From NCBI RefSeq assembly GCF_026151205.1, contig NC_087082.1:14169365-14233364 (forward strand): a stretch of DNA of 64,000 bases. Reading direction: 5' to 3'. The stretch is from Bolinopsis microptera. Taxonomy: Eukaryota > Ctenophora > Tentaculata > Lobata > Bolinopsidae. Both the position numbers and the translations under genes were made by a program. Positions 36,885-46,214 of this stretch are shown here, in pieces (the first letter of the stretch is position 1; the number at the start of each line of letters is the position of its first letter). Under the pieces are notes generated by a model. That model worked only from the letters and a program-made list of their open reading frames with translations. It made no database searches and was not told the origin of the DNA.

Positions 36885-37309
36885 AACCTATATTCTGGGG
36901 GTCGTATAGACCTATATTCTGGGGGCCCGTAAAATTGTGGTGGCCATAACTTTTTTCCAAATTGTCAGTTTGCAGATGTCTCGATGAAAAGATAGCTTAA
37001 AATAATACTTATACTCATACCAGTAGTCTTAATGGCATGTGTTGGACAGATTTTTGTCATGACAATTTTTCGCCATATTTACTCCTCTAGAAAATGACAA
37101 CATCGTTTAAATCTTTCGCTGTCATGACCAAATATACCAAAATACCTCATGTAGGTCCAAAATTTTTATCCAGAAACATAAGTTACATGTTTTACTCCAA
37201 CCTAGCAGTAACAGATCCCATTAGTATCGCTTATCTTGGTTAGAACTGTATCCACTAACATGACCTATATTTTGGGGGCCACCTATATTCTGGGGGCCAT
37301 ATACCCGTA
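36885..37309. mobile_element. Cluster of right-type ends of the CCTATATTCTGGGGGCC family
   Basis: The motif occurs four times in the same orientation (about 36,888, 36,911, 37,263 with one change, and 37,282). The last reads on into CATATACCCGTA, matching the right end of the 571-bp element at 31,635-31,663. A matching left end is not found within this stretch, so it is a truncated or compound copy. Confidence 0.55.
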
Positions 37310-37633
37310 TTAAATTAGAAAAAAATAGAAAAAACCCGTCAATATGGGGCATGGGCCTAATGTACTACACCAATAATGTTCACCATCATTCCTCAATCAA
37401 TGATCCCTCAAATTATTCAACAGTTTCATTCTCCAATTCCAATTGACAATTGAGCGGAGCCCGAGTTGAAAACTTGATGTTAGTTTGCACTTATGAGTTA
37501 TGTAACGATATTAGTTACCTAAACTTGTTTAGCAATTTTAAACATTGCTTTATTTGGCTCAGAGGTTGTTTAAAGATGAAATTCACAATGAATGAAAGTA
37601 AAAACTTAAAATCACAGTGAATGAAATTATGTA

Positions 37634-37768
37634 TGTTATATATTCTAGTAATTTATTGTATGATTAACCGATATACTATTCAGGATGACTACCTGGGTTT
37701 TGGTTTTGGTTTTGGTTTAGCTTTTAGCGTTTAGTCTTGCGTTTACCTTGTCACAACGATTCATAACA
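37634..37768 (+). repeat. 5' LTR of the Gypsy element
   Basis: 135 bp, TG...CA ended, preceded by target copy ATGTA. The gag ATG follows immediately at 37,769 in the place where the primer-binding site is expected (ATGGCGACGAG). Confidence 0.93.
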
Positions 37769-40700
37769 ATGGCGACGAGTCTGGTTTCGAACTTACGCTT
37801 ATCCAAGGAACACGATTGTGTCAGAGAGTGGCTGGAAATCTTTGAAAACGCCGCGTCTGTGTTCATTTTCGCACACGCAGATAAGTTACCAGATGACGCA
37901 AACGAGAAAACTGCTAAAAAAGCAGAACTCATGAGAACACTGTTAACAGTCAATCTGGGGCCTGACGCGTTGAAGAAGTTGCGTGCATTTACATTTCCAG
38001 CTGAAATTAAAGACACTGACTACGCTACCCTGAGAAAAACTCTTGTTGATCGGTTATCACCCAAAACAAACATTGTAGCTCAACAGCAGAAGTTTATGAC
38101 GTTGAATCAGATTGCTGGTGAATCCTTATGTACTTTTATGTCACGATTGAAGGAAGCTGCTAATGTTTGTCAGTTCGGTGATTTGTTTGATTTAATGGTG
38201 CGTACACGTTTTGTGGCTGGACTATCCTCTGATAGGATACGTGCTGAACTCATATCAGAATCTGCTACCAACGACACGTCTGCCAGCTTGTTCGATAAAG
38301 CTCAGACGAAGGAGAACGCTCTGCAAAGTTCAATGTCAGTCACAACACACTATGTTCAAAAACCCGGGAAGTTTCAAAAACCTCAAAACTCTAAGTTCCA
38401 GCAGAAGGCCGACCTTAGCATTGTTTGTTCACGTTGTACTGTTCGTGGTCATGTTGCGAAAAACTGCAAAGTTCGTTGCAGAAACTGTCGCAAACCCGGA
38501 CATATCGCAAAGAACTGTCGTTCAGCTAAGAAGCAATCCCATTGTGTTGAAGGGATTGGTGATCATGATGATGGCAACGCTTGCGCTGCTGATTATGGGT
38601 ACACACATCAAGAGTCGGAGAACACGTTGTACTGCGTGGAGACGGCTGATCCTGTCCAGATTCCAGTACAGACTCCTGTTCCCGATGGTACTCTTCCTGC
38701 ATCAGTTGTTAGTAATTTGTCCAGTTGTATTGATTGTAATCAGAAACCATTTCTTAAAGTTAAGATTAATGATAAGATTTTGAAAATGGAGTTAGATACT
38801 GGTTCATCTTTAAGCTGTATAAGTAAGTCTGATTTTGCTAGACTAGGACTAACTGATTGCCAGATTGTTCCATGTTCCCAGAAATTGCGAGTAGCTAATT
38901 TTAATTGTGAAAGCATTGACTGCAAGGCCCTTGTAAACATTGAATTTAGAGGCAAGAAATGGATTTTACCACTATATGTTGTCGATTGTCGGTTTCCCAC
39001 ACTCCTAGGTCGAGAGTGGATCATCCAGATGTTTGGTAAAGACTGGTTGGATCATATGATAGGACTTGTTGATGTTGAGCAATCTTACGCTGTCTCCAAG
39101 CTTCAGAGAGATGAATTTGTTAGTGAGATACTCCGCAGTCCTGTGTTCGATCCTGGTGTTGGAACTGTTAAAGGATTCGAAGCTTGTCTACAATTTAAGC
39201 CTGATGCGAGAGCAAAGTTTTGCAAGGCAAGGCAGGTCCCATTTGCCATCGTAGACAAGGTTGGGAAAGCCATAGTGAAGAATGGACAGCTGATTCCAAC
39301 AGAGCACTCAGACTGGGCTTCACCCATAGTTCCTGTCATGAAAGCGGATGGTACAATTCGCATATGTGGTGACTACAAGACTACCGTAAATCCTAATCTT
39401 GACACAGCTATTTACCCACTTCCTACGATAGAAGATTGCTTGAGTAAGATTGTCGGAGGTAAACTGTTTACTAAGCTGGATATCAGAGCCGCTTATAATA
39501 GTTTGAAGTTGAGAGAATGTGACCAAAAGATTGTGACTTTGAACACACACAAAGGATTGTTCAGTCCTACTTCTCTACCATTCGGTATTTCATCTGCCGG
39601 ACCGATATTTGAACGCAAGATTGATGATACCTTGAGAAAGACAGAGAACACGGCATGGCGTGTTGACGACATTCTAATAACAGGACCTGATGATGAGAGT
39701 CACATGAAGAATGTGAGAACGGTGATTACAGCACTAGAGAATGAAGGCTACAAATGCCGGCTAGACAAGTGTGTTTTCATGGAGCCTAAGGTGACATTTC
39801 TAGGCCATGAAGTATCTGCTGACGGGATAAGACCGCTGAGTTCGAAAGTTGAAACGATAGTGAGAGCACCGTATCCTACTACTAGAGCGGAGATGATATC
39901 ATTTCTTGGTGGTGCACAGTACTATTCACGTTTTATTCCAAACATGTCAACAGTTGTTGAACCACTTAACCGTTTAAGACCCGCTGACAGTATTTTCCAC
40001 TTTGGAGATAGAGAAAAGAGAGCTTTTGATGAGTTAAAAGCGCTGTTATCGTCTGACTTGGTTCTAACAGTCTACAACCCTGAGCTGGAGTTAAAGCTTG
40101 ACACGGACGCTTCATCCGTTGGTTTAGGAGCTGTTACGTCACATATTGATGAAAATGGGACAGAGCGACCGATCGAGTATATATCTCGAACTCTGACGAA
40201 ATCGGAGAGAAACTATTCCATGATAGAAAAAGAAGCATTGGCAATAGTTTGGGCGACTAAGAGACTGCACCGTTATCTTTTTGGACGACCGTTTACCCTA
40301 GTTACAGACCACAAGCCGCTGGAATCTATCTTTCACCCTAGTCGTGGGATTCCTAGCATGGTGGCAGGTCGTTTACAACGATGGTCATTGTTCCTAAGCG
40401 GTTACACTTACAAGATCCAGTTTCGACCCACTGGTAAACATTGTAATGCTGATCTATGTTCCCGTTTTCCACTGCCTTTAGACACATCGGCAGAGACGAG
40501 AGAGTTTGATGACGAGTTAACAGAGGAGTTTGAAATGAAACCTCTAGATACTGTTTTCAGCGTGCACTACTTCGGTGATGACAAACCTTTGATTGACGCT
40601 GAGTTAATAGCTAGTCACACGAGAAGAGACAAGACACTTGGTCGAGTGTTACAGTTTGTTAAAGACGGCTGGAACGAGAAACCCCCTGTTGATGTCGAGC

Positions 40701-42079
40701 TGAAACCGTTTTACACACGTCGAAACGAGTTGTCAGTAGACCAGAACTGTATTGTCTGGGGATCTCGAGTTGTTATTCCAGAGAGTATGAGAAAGAGCGT
40801 GCTTTCAATGCTTCATGCAACACACATGGGCATTTCACAGACCAAAGCACTAGCGAGAGGCTATGTTTATTGGCCAAACATGGATGCTGAGATCGAGAAA
40901 ATGGTTAAACTATGTGAACCATGTCAACTAAACCAGAAGAAACCCGCTAGATCTACACCACACCCATGGGCTAAAACTATGGAGGCTTGGGAGCGGATTC
41001 ATCTAGATTTCTGTGGACCCTTTCTTGGATCTATGTGGCTGATAGTTATCTGTTCGTATTCAAAATGGTTAGAAGTTGTTAGAATGACGAACATTACAAG
41101 TAAGAGAGTGATTCAAGAGTTACGAGACATCTTTAGCCGTTGGGGACTACCCAAGATACTAGTATCAGACAATGGATCGAGTTTAACTTCAGAAGAGTTT
41201 AAAGTATTCACGAATAATAACCAGATTCGACACGTGCTTATTCCTGCTTACTCACCTGCAAGTAATGGACAAGCAGAAGTTGCAGTCGGACTGTTTAAAA
41301 GAGCTATGAAACGGATGATCTTGAAAAACCCTGACGTTATGTGTAACCTGGCTGATTGGCTGCTAAACTACCGCAACACACCACACACCACTTCCGGAGT
41401 AGAGCCTGCAGTTGCAATGATGAAACGACGGACAAGAAACGCCTTGAGTTTTCTACACCCGAGTTCGAGTAGTAAGTTTGCCAAAGTTGCTTTAAACGAT
41501 CAGAACACGATTGCTGAATCGAGACTTCGTGATCTAAATATTGATGACACTATATCGTTCTATGATGAGAACAAGAAGTGCTGGAGAAACGGTGTTATCG
41601 AGGGTAAGGAAGGTACCAAAGTGCTACTGATCAAAACACCTGATGGAGTCTACCGCAAGCATTTGGACCAGGTGATCAAGAGATCTGTTGTGTCAGAACC
41701 GTTGCAACAAACAGATCCGGATACACCGAGAGTTGAGCTGGAGATAAGAGATGAGCAGAGTTCTACAGCTACTAATGGTGATTTAGAGAAGACAGCGAGC
41801 TTACCTGAGAGTACAGAGCCGGAAACTTCGATTATAGTTGGTAATAATCCAAATCTACCCGCTGAGCCTGACCATAAGGCAGCCGTTAAACCTATAATCA
41901 CTGCACAACCTGTACTTAAACCACGTGAGCTTGCCATAGAAATTAACCGTAGCACTATAAAACCTAATATTGTTAGAGAGCATGAATTGCAACAACCTAA
42001 TTTGCTTCTGCCAGCAAACTTTGCACGTGATAGTAAACCACCAGACAGGCTAAGTTACCACAAACTGGGAGGAACATAA
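37769..42079 (+). CDS. Gypsy gag-pol polyprotein
   Basis: 1,436 codons from ATG 37,769; an upstream open stretch inside the LTR lacks an ATG. Order: gag with two CCHC knuckles (CSRCTVRGHVAKNC and CRNCRKPGHIAKNC, about residues 220-255), aspartic protease (LDTGSSLSC, about 342), reverse transcriptase (FTKLDIRAAYNSLKL; active site VDDILITG, about 632), RNase H (LDTDASSVGLG, about 776; TDHKPLE), integrase with HHCC (H-x3-H...C-x2-C, about 1017-1055) and D,D35E (LDFCGP, SDNGSS, NGQAEV, about 1080, 1133, 1169). Gag and pol are fused in one frame with no frameshift. The usual Y/F before the x-D-D is replaced by R-V-D-D. The C-terminal 130 residues are a Ser/Thr/Pro/Glu-rich tail without a recognised chromodomain. 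Confidence 0.93.
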   Translation: MATSLVSNLRLSKEHDCVREWLEIFENAASVFIFAHADKLPDDANEKTAKKAELMRTLLTVNLGPDALKKLRAFTFPAEIKDTDYATLRKTLVDRLSPKTNIVAQQQKFMTLNQIAGESLCTFMSRLKEAANVCQFGDLFDLMVRTRFVAGLSSDRIRAELISESATNDTSASLFDKAQTKENALQSSMSVTTHYVQKPGKFQKPQNSKFQQKADLSIVCSRCTVRGHVAKNCKVRCRNCRKPGHIAKNCRSAKKQSHCVEGIGDHDDGNACAADYGYTHQESENTLYCVETADPVQIPVQTPVPDGTLPASVVSNLSSCIDCNQKPFLKVKINDKILKMELDTGSSLSCISKSDFARLGLTDCQIVPCSQKLRVANFNCESIDCKALVNIEFRGKKWILPLYVVDCRFPTLLGREWIIQMFGKDWLDHMIGLVDVEQSYAVSKLQRDEFVSEILRSPVFDPGVGTVKGFEACLQFKPDARAKFCKARQVPFAIVDKVGKAIVKNGQLIPTEHSDWASPIVPVMKADGTIRICGDYKTTVNPNLDTAIYPLPTIEDCLSKIVGGKLFTKLDIRAAYNSLKLRECDQKIVTLNTHKGLFSPTSLPFGISSAGPIFERKIDDTLRKTENTAWRVDDILITGPDDESHMKNVRTVITALENEGYKCRLDKCVFMEPKVTFLGHEVSADGIRPLSSKVETIVRAPYPTTRAEMISFLGGAQYYSRFIPNMSTVVEPLNRLRPADSIFHFGDREKRAFDELKALLSSDLVLTVYNPELELKLDTDASSVGLGAVTSHIDENGTERPIEYISRTLTKSERNYSMIEKEALAIVWATKRLHRYLFGRPFTLVTDHKPLESIFHPSRGIPSMVAGRLQRWSLFLSGYTYKIQFRPTGKHCNADLCSRFPLPLDTSAETREFDDELTEEFEMKPLDTVFSVHYFGDDKPLIDAELIASHTRRDKTLGRVLQFVKDGWNEKPPVDVELKPFYTRRNELSVDQNCIVWGSRVVIPESMRKSVLSMLHATHMGISQTKALARGYVYWPNMDAEIEKMVKLCEPCQLNQKKPARSTPHPWAKTMEAWERIHLDFCGPFLGSMWLIVICSYSKWLEVVRMTNITSKRVIQELRDIFSRWGLPKILVSDNGSSLTSEEFKVFTNNNQIRHVLIPAYSPASNGQAEVAVGLFKRAMKRMILKNPDVMCNLADWLLNYRNTPHTTSGVEPAVAMMKRRTRNALSFLHPSSSSKFAKVALNDQNTIAESRLRDLNIDDTISFYDENKKCWRNGVIEGKEGTKVLLIKTPDGVYRKHLDQVIKRSVVSEPLQQTDPDTPRVELEIRDEQSSTATNGDLEKTASLPESTEPETSIIVGNNPNLPAEPDHKAAVKPIITAQPVLKPRELAIEINRSTIKPNIVREHELQQPNLLLPANFARDSKPPDRLSYHKLGGT

Positions 42080-42447
42080 AACACGTTTCATTATCACATT
42101 TTATGACAGTTGTTTTATTTTGAATGTGTAAATCTAACCACACATTAATCCAGTTAAATTATCCAGATCAAACATAAAGTTACAAATATTCCCTGTCACG
42201 TTTATGTTTTGAAGAGAAACACGTTATTTTTTGTTTTAAACGGAATGCGCTAAGTTTTAAATCGTGTAGCGAGCGCAACACGTTTCAACATTTTCACGTG
42301 AGTTCACTTAACGCTTTTGTAGATTTCATTTTGACCACGTTTTCAAACATTTTAAATTTTGTACGATTGATTTATATCACATTATTTTACGAATTCAGTT
42401 AAATTATTAAATCTATATTGTTTTTAACACTTTTTAGTTGAACGGGA

Positions 42448-42582
42448 TGTTATATATTCTAGTAATTTATTGTATGATTAACCGATATACTATTCAGGAT
42501 GACTACCTGGGTTTTGGTTTTGGTTTTGGTTTAGCTTTTAGCGTTTAGTCTTGCGTTTACCTTGTCACAACGATTCATAACA
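42448..42582 (+). repeat. 3' LTR of the Gypsy element
   Basis: 135 bp, same sequence as the 5' LTR by direct reading, followed by target copy ATGTA and then the second CCGGGA-type repeat. Confidence 0.93.
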
Positions 42583-42589
42583 ATGTAAA

Positions 42590-42848
42590 AGATCCCGGTC
42601 AAAATCCCGGCAAATTTGAGTGATTGACCGGGACCAGGACCGGGACCGGGACCAAGAATCCTGAATTAACCGGGACCGGGACCGGGACCGGGATCATAAA
42701 TCAGCATTTGACCGGGACCGGGACCGCGACCGGGATGAAAAATGTGACTTGACCCGGTTTACCGGGACTGGGACCGGGACCGGGATAGCTCAAAATTGCC
42801 AATCCCGGTACCGGGATTCCCGGTACCGGGAATCCCGGTCACCTCCTG
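42590..42848 (-). repeat. GACCGGGA-type repeat, copy 2
   Basis: Degenerate GGGACCGGGACC units closing with TCCCGGTCACCTCCTG at 42,833-42,848, the inverse of the opening of copy 1 at 30,721. The similarity runs a few bases further (TTTAGAA...CAGGAGG), so both share a genuine end. Confidence 0.75.
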
Positions 42849-42939
42849 GTTTAGAATCTAATTATGGATTGCTTTTTAGGTTCTCTTGTGTCCTGAAGTG
42901 ATTTTGTGACACACCTGTGCATTTCAAGTTGTTGTGCCA

Positions 42940-43215
42940 CAATAAATCATCGTGCAATCTTTTATCATCAGTTCCCTTGACTACTGTAATGCACTTTACT
43001 TTGGAGCTAATCATTCTGTTTGAAACAGCTACAATCTCTGCAAAACAGAGCATGCCGTTAAGTTAAAGGTCTAAAGAAGAGAGAAGAAGTTGATCCCTAC
43101 ATAAAAGAACTTCATTGCCTCAAGGTACAAGAACGTATAGAATTTAAAATACTCCTGTTAACTTTAAAACTGCTCCATGGGCTAGCACCTTCATATGGTC
43201 CTGTCAAACCTTGCA
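42940..43215 (+). pseudogene. CR1/L2-like LINE C-terminal remnant
   Basis: In changing frames this stretch reads ISSLDYCNALYFGANHS and then LHCLKVQERIEFKILLLTLK, LLHGLAPSY, the well-known motifs between RT thumb and C-terminus of CR1/L2-type LINEs. A stop and frame changes show decay. Confidence 0.65.
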
Positions 43216-44330
43216 GTAAAGTACAATTCCAATGGTGGAAGAGATGTGTCTCAAAAAAACTACGTAAAATAACAATTATTAAGAACTTTTCAATTTTTTA
43301 GTAATTTAAGTTTCTCATGAATCTAAAACAATAATATTTTGCAGCCAACCTTATTACCTTTTAAATATCAATGAATGTAAACATTGTTAATTGACATTAG
43401 TGCCACAGTTTATGTGGTAAAAACAAATTTATGGTCAAACATTATATATCGTAGAAGGGCATGATTTACCCACATCACTAAGCATCTGGATGGATAATTA
43501 GCACACAAGGATAAACTGAGCTTTAAACATGACCACCAGCAATAGCATATAACCATAGCTCCAAAATAAATAAATTGCTCTACATAGAAACATCTGGCCT
43601 GATCTTATCACATTGTGGTCCCCTGGGGTTCGGTAAAGCCCTTACAGGCAACTGGGTCCTTTTACCAGCCACAATAAAACTAGTCATGCCAGTACTATCA
43701 TAAACTGTAACCAACTATTTAAAAATAAGATATCTTTTGCTAGAATTCTAAATTTTAAGCCATAGAGCAATCTTCTCAATTTTAAAATTTAAAAATAACA
43801 TTTTACCCTAACTATGATGTGGTGGCATTTCACACTTAACTAAAATTCAACTTTGAAAGTCAATAGATTATTAGTCACAACAAAATTATAGTTTAAGACA
43901 TCCATTTTGCATTGTGTTTCCATTATTAGAATTTATGATATGTTTTGATTGAATAATTGGTAATACATTTAACTTTTGTTTTATTAACTTTTGTTTTATT
44001 ACCTGGGGACCTCAGGCTATCATATTCATTAACATGAATAGAGATTAGGCGGAATGACAGGTTGAGCGCGGCCGAGTAACCATCCTTATAGACTAATATA
44101 AACTAACAGATTCTTAAATTTCAGGCTAATTGCTTAATGTAACATGTATTTTTCCGAGCAATAAAACTACATTCAACAAAATACTGCATAATAAAAGCGC
44201 AGCAATTGAATTTTGCGCCTCATAGTGCACTTCCTAATTTTACTCGTTCAAATTTATTCGAACTAGTGCACACCGCTTTCTTCTCAAAATTGCCAGCAAG
44301 TGTAGTAGTAGCACACGCCGGGCTAGTCCA
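43216..44330. other. AT-rich intergenic sequence, nothing recognised
   Basis: No frame above 60 codons with recognisable content, no clear repeat ends. A small direct repeat ACTTTTGTTTTATTA is at about 43,972-43,999. Confidence 0.5.
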
Positions 44331-44336
44331 TTAAGC

Positions 44337-44867
44337 ATGAACATAGCTAAAGGCGACCGCGCGCTATATAACTGCAAGCGCAACGAGAGCCAAAGTTTTT
44401 TATTAATTGCACAATGTCATTCTTTCCAGATCGTAATCAGGTCCATTTATCCACCTGACCTGCTTATGGAGAGGAGTGGTGACGACAATAAGTCCGTAAA
44501 CTATCTCGACATCAACATCTCGATGAATAACTCCGGACACGTCGCCACCAAGCTTTACAACAAACTTGATGACTTCAACTTTCCTGTGGTCATGTACACC
44601 TTTCCTAACAGTAATATTTCCTCTTCTGTTGGTTATAATGTTTTTTACGGTCAGGTCCTTCGTTACTCTTCCATTATCTCTGACCTTGATTCTTTTCTGT
44701 GTTCTACCAACACCCTTTATAGGACACTTCTTTCAAGATGTTATAATGACAGACTCCTGAAGAGTAAATTCAGAAAGCTTCTGAAAGACCGACCTAGTAT
44801 TCTGTACAAATACAGTATACTTGATGTCAGCGACATCCTTGACATCACATTTAACGTGAACAGGTGA
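44337..44867 (+). pseudogene. Reverse-transcriptase C-terminal fragment, possibly Penelope-like
   Basis: A 176-codon frame; the first 30 codons look unrelated, then IYPPDLLMER, VNYLDINISMNNSG, TKLYNKLDDFNFPVV and a segment SSVGYNVFYGQVLRYSSIIS, RCYNDRLLKSKFRKLL. The pattern L-D-x-x-I...T-K-x-Y-x-K-x-D...V-x-x-x-Q-x-x-R-Y resembles the region after the RT palm in elements related to Penelope and similar invertebrate retroelements. The palm itself is missing. Class assignment is from memory of the pattern and uncertain. Confidence 0.5.
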
Positions 44868-44967
44868 TCACTGACGAGTGATTGCTAGGGGGTCTTGGCA
44901 CATTAAACCGGTACAGGTATTAAACCCCCGAAACCGGTGTGCCAAGTCATCTGCTGATGATGTTCAC
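44857..44967. ncRNA. Long imperfect palindrome downstream of the RT fragment
   Basis: GTGAAC (44,857) pairs with GTTCAC (about 44,962), CTTGGCACA (44,893) with TGTGCCAAG (about 44,937), and an inner ACCGGT with ACCGGT. The structure starts in the last codons of the RT fragment. Retroelement 3' ends often carry such structures; a CTGACGAG and a CGAAAC occur, but not in the spacing of a hammerhead ribozyme, so I only call a structured element. Confidence 0.4.
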
Positions 44968-45324
44968 ATAACATTATTTCCTCTCTCCTTTATTCCTTCC
45001 GTCTTTTCTTAAACTTACAGTTCAGTTACTTTATTTCACCAGGTCTACCTAAGGATCAATTATTCTTTGGTGGGGTTTCACTTCTGGTATTGGCTTCATT
45101 CCCGTTCCTTTTCCTTATTCTTTATACTTATTTTTTTATATAGTTTAATGAGATTGTATTCTTTTATCATTATAAAATTGCAGGGAGAAAAATTTAGCAT
45201 TCTTATTGACGTTTAACTAGCTTGATGGTTAATTGCTTCAGAGTTCAGATCTCTGAGCTATCGCTAAATGCAAAAAAACAATGGAATTATTCGCCATCTG
45301 ACACATGATTTTTATTGTTACATG

Positions 45325-45594
45325 CAGTGGCGTAACGTTGCCTTGGGGCCCCCGCCGAAAAAGCGCCCCCCTGTTGGCGTCCCCTTCCCCTTTTGGTGTT
45401 CCTCCCTAAAATTGAACAAATTAGGTGATTTTAGAGGATACGCCAGTAATATCTCTAAAAAAGTGTGTATCTAGAGCAAAACGCGCAGTTTTGCTAGTAG
45501 TTTAGTTAAGTTTTCGAAATTGTCCCACATTCAAACGGCGATTTGGCGCCCCCCCCCCCCCCCCTGCACAGCGGGGCCCTTCGTTACGCCACTG
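45325..45594. mobile_element. 270-bp hAT-like MITE, copy 2
   Basis: Starts CAGTGGCGTAACG, ends CGTTACGCCACTG, flanked by a perfect 8-bp target duplication GTTACATG (45,317-45,324 and 45,595-45,602). The interior matches copy 1 at 24,832-25,128 in reverse orientation, for example AATTGAACAAATTAGGTGAT. Confidence 0.93.
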
Positions 45595-45917
45595 GTTACA
45601 TGTCTGATGTCACAAGCTTATATTATATTAACCAACAATACTAATGAGTCGTTATTTGTCATGTTAACACATGAGCTACCATTTACAATTGCACACTGTT
45701 ACTTTGCCTTTCTTTGTTCTCAAACCATATATCTCAATATATGGTTTGACAGTAAAACAATTGTGTGACCAATGCAACGAATGAAATATATAAATATGTG
45801 TTGATGCATTCCACAGCCCTTCAGATAATTTCATCTCTATGTATGTCGATAATAGTGTTAAGCATTTCAAAATATATAAAATATGAAATATAGTTGTGTG
45901 ATGGTCAAATTACTCAA

Positions 45918-46100
45918 TGCAGTAAAACCCCGCTATACCGCGCCCAATTTACTGCAAGCCTAATATACCGCGGCCATTTCCTTTCCCCCAAATAGAGCTT
46001 AACGTACATAAAGTGAACAATCAAAACCCCGATTTATCGCAAACCCGATTTACAGCGGTTTTTCCCTTTCTCCCAAACTCTGCAGTAAATCAGGGTATTT
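45918..46100. mobile_element. Pogo/Tigger-like TIR remnant
   Basis: GCAGTAAAACCCCGCTATAC and CGCGCCC, then ATATACCGCGGCC, then AAAACCCCGATTTATCGC and AACCCGATTTACAGCGG, ending TGCAGTAAATCAGGG. CAGT-A-A-CC-CGCTATACCGCG is the usual form of pogo/Tigger-type ends. It looks like two or three nested or decayed ends with no coding part. Confidence 0.5.
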
Positions 46101-46214
46101 CAAAATTAATATGATCAAGTTTTGTGAATAATACTTTGAACATGAGGTGACTCTCAATTCGACCGACCATTTGACTTGCCCTCGAAAAATGATAAGCAAT
46201 AATACAGTAGGTCA

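Larger units (their letters stand above)
37634..42582 (+). mobile_element. Full-length Ty3/Gypsy LTR retrotransposon
   Basis: Two 135-bp LTRs (37,634-37,768 and 42,448-42,582), starting TGTTATATATTC and ending CATAACA, are identical by eye. The element is flanked by the 5-bp target duplication ATGTA (37,629-37,633 and 42,583-42,587). Between the LTRs is one uninterrupted gag-pol frame. Identical LTRs and an open frame point to a very recent insertion. The LTRs contain a (GGTTTT)n run and no obvious env follows pol; 42,080-42,447 is noncoding with a short purine run (AACGGGA) just before the 3' LTR. Confidence 0.93.

Noticed and set aside
42080-42447. Possible env gene after Gypsy pol
   Set aside because: Only 368 bp of noncoding, AT-rich sequence remain before the 3' LTR.
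44870-44990. Hammerhead ribozyme
   Set aside because: CTGACGAG, CGAAAC and CTGATGA occur, but the spacing and stems of a hammerhead cannot be assembled on either strand.
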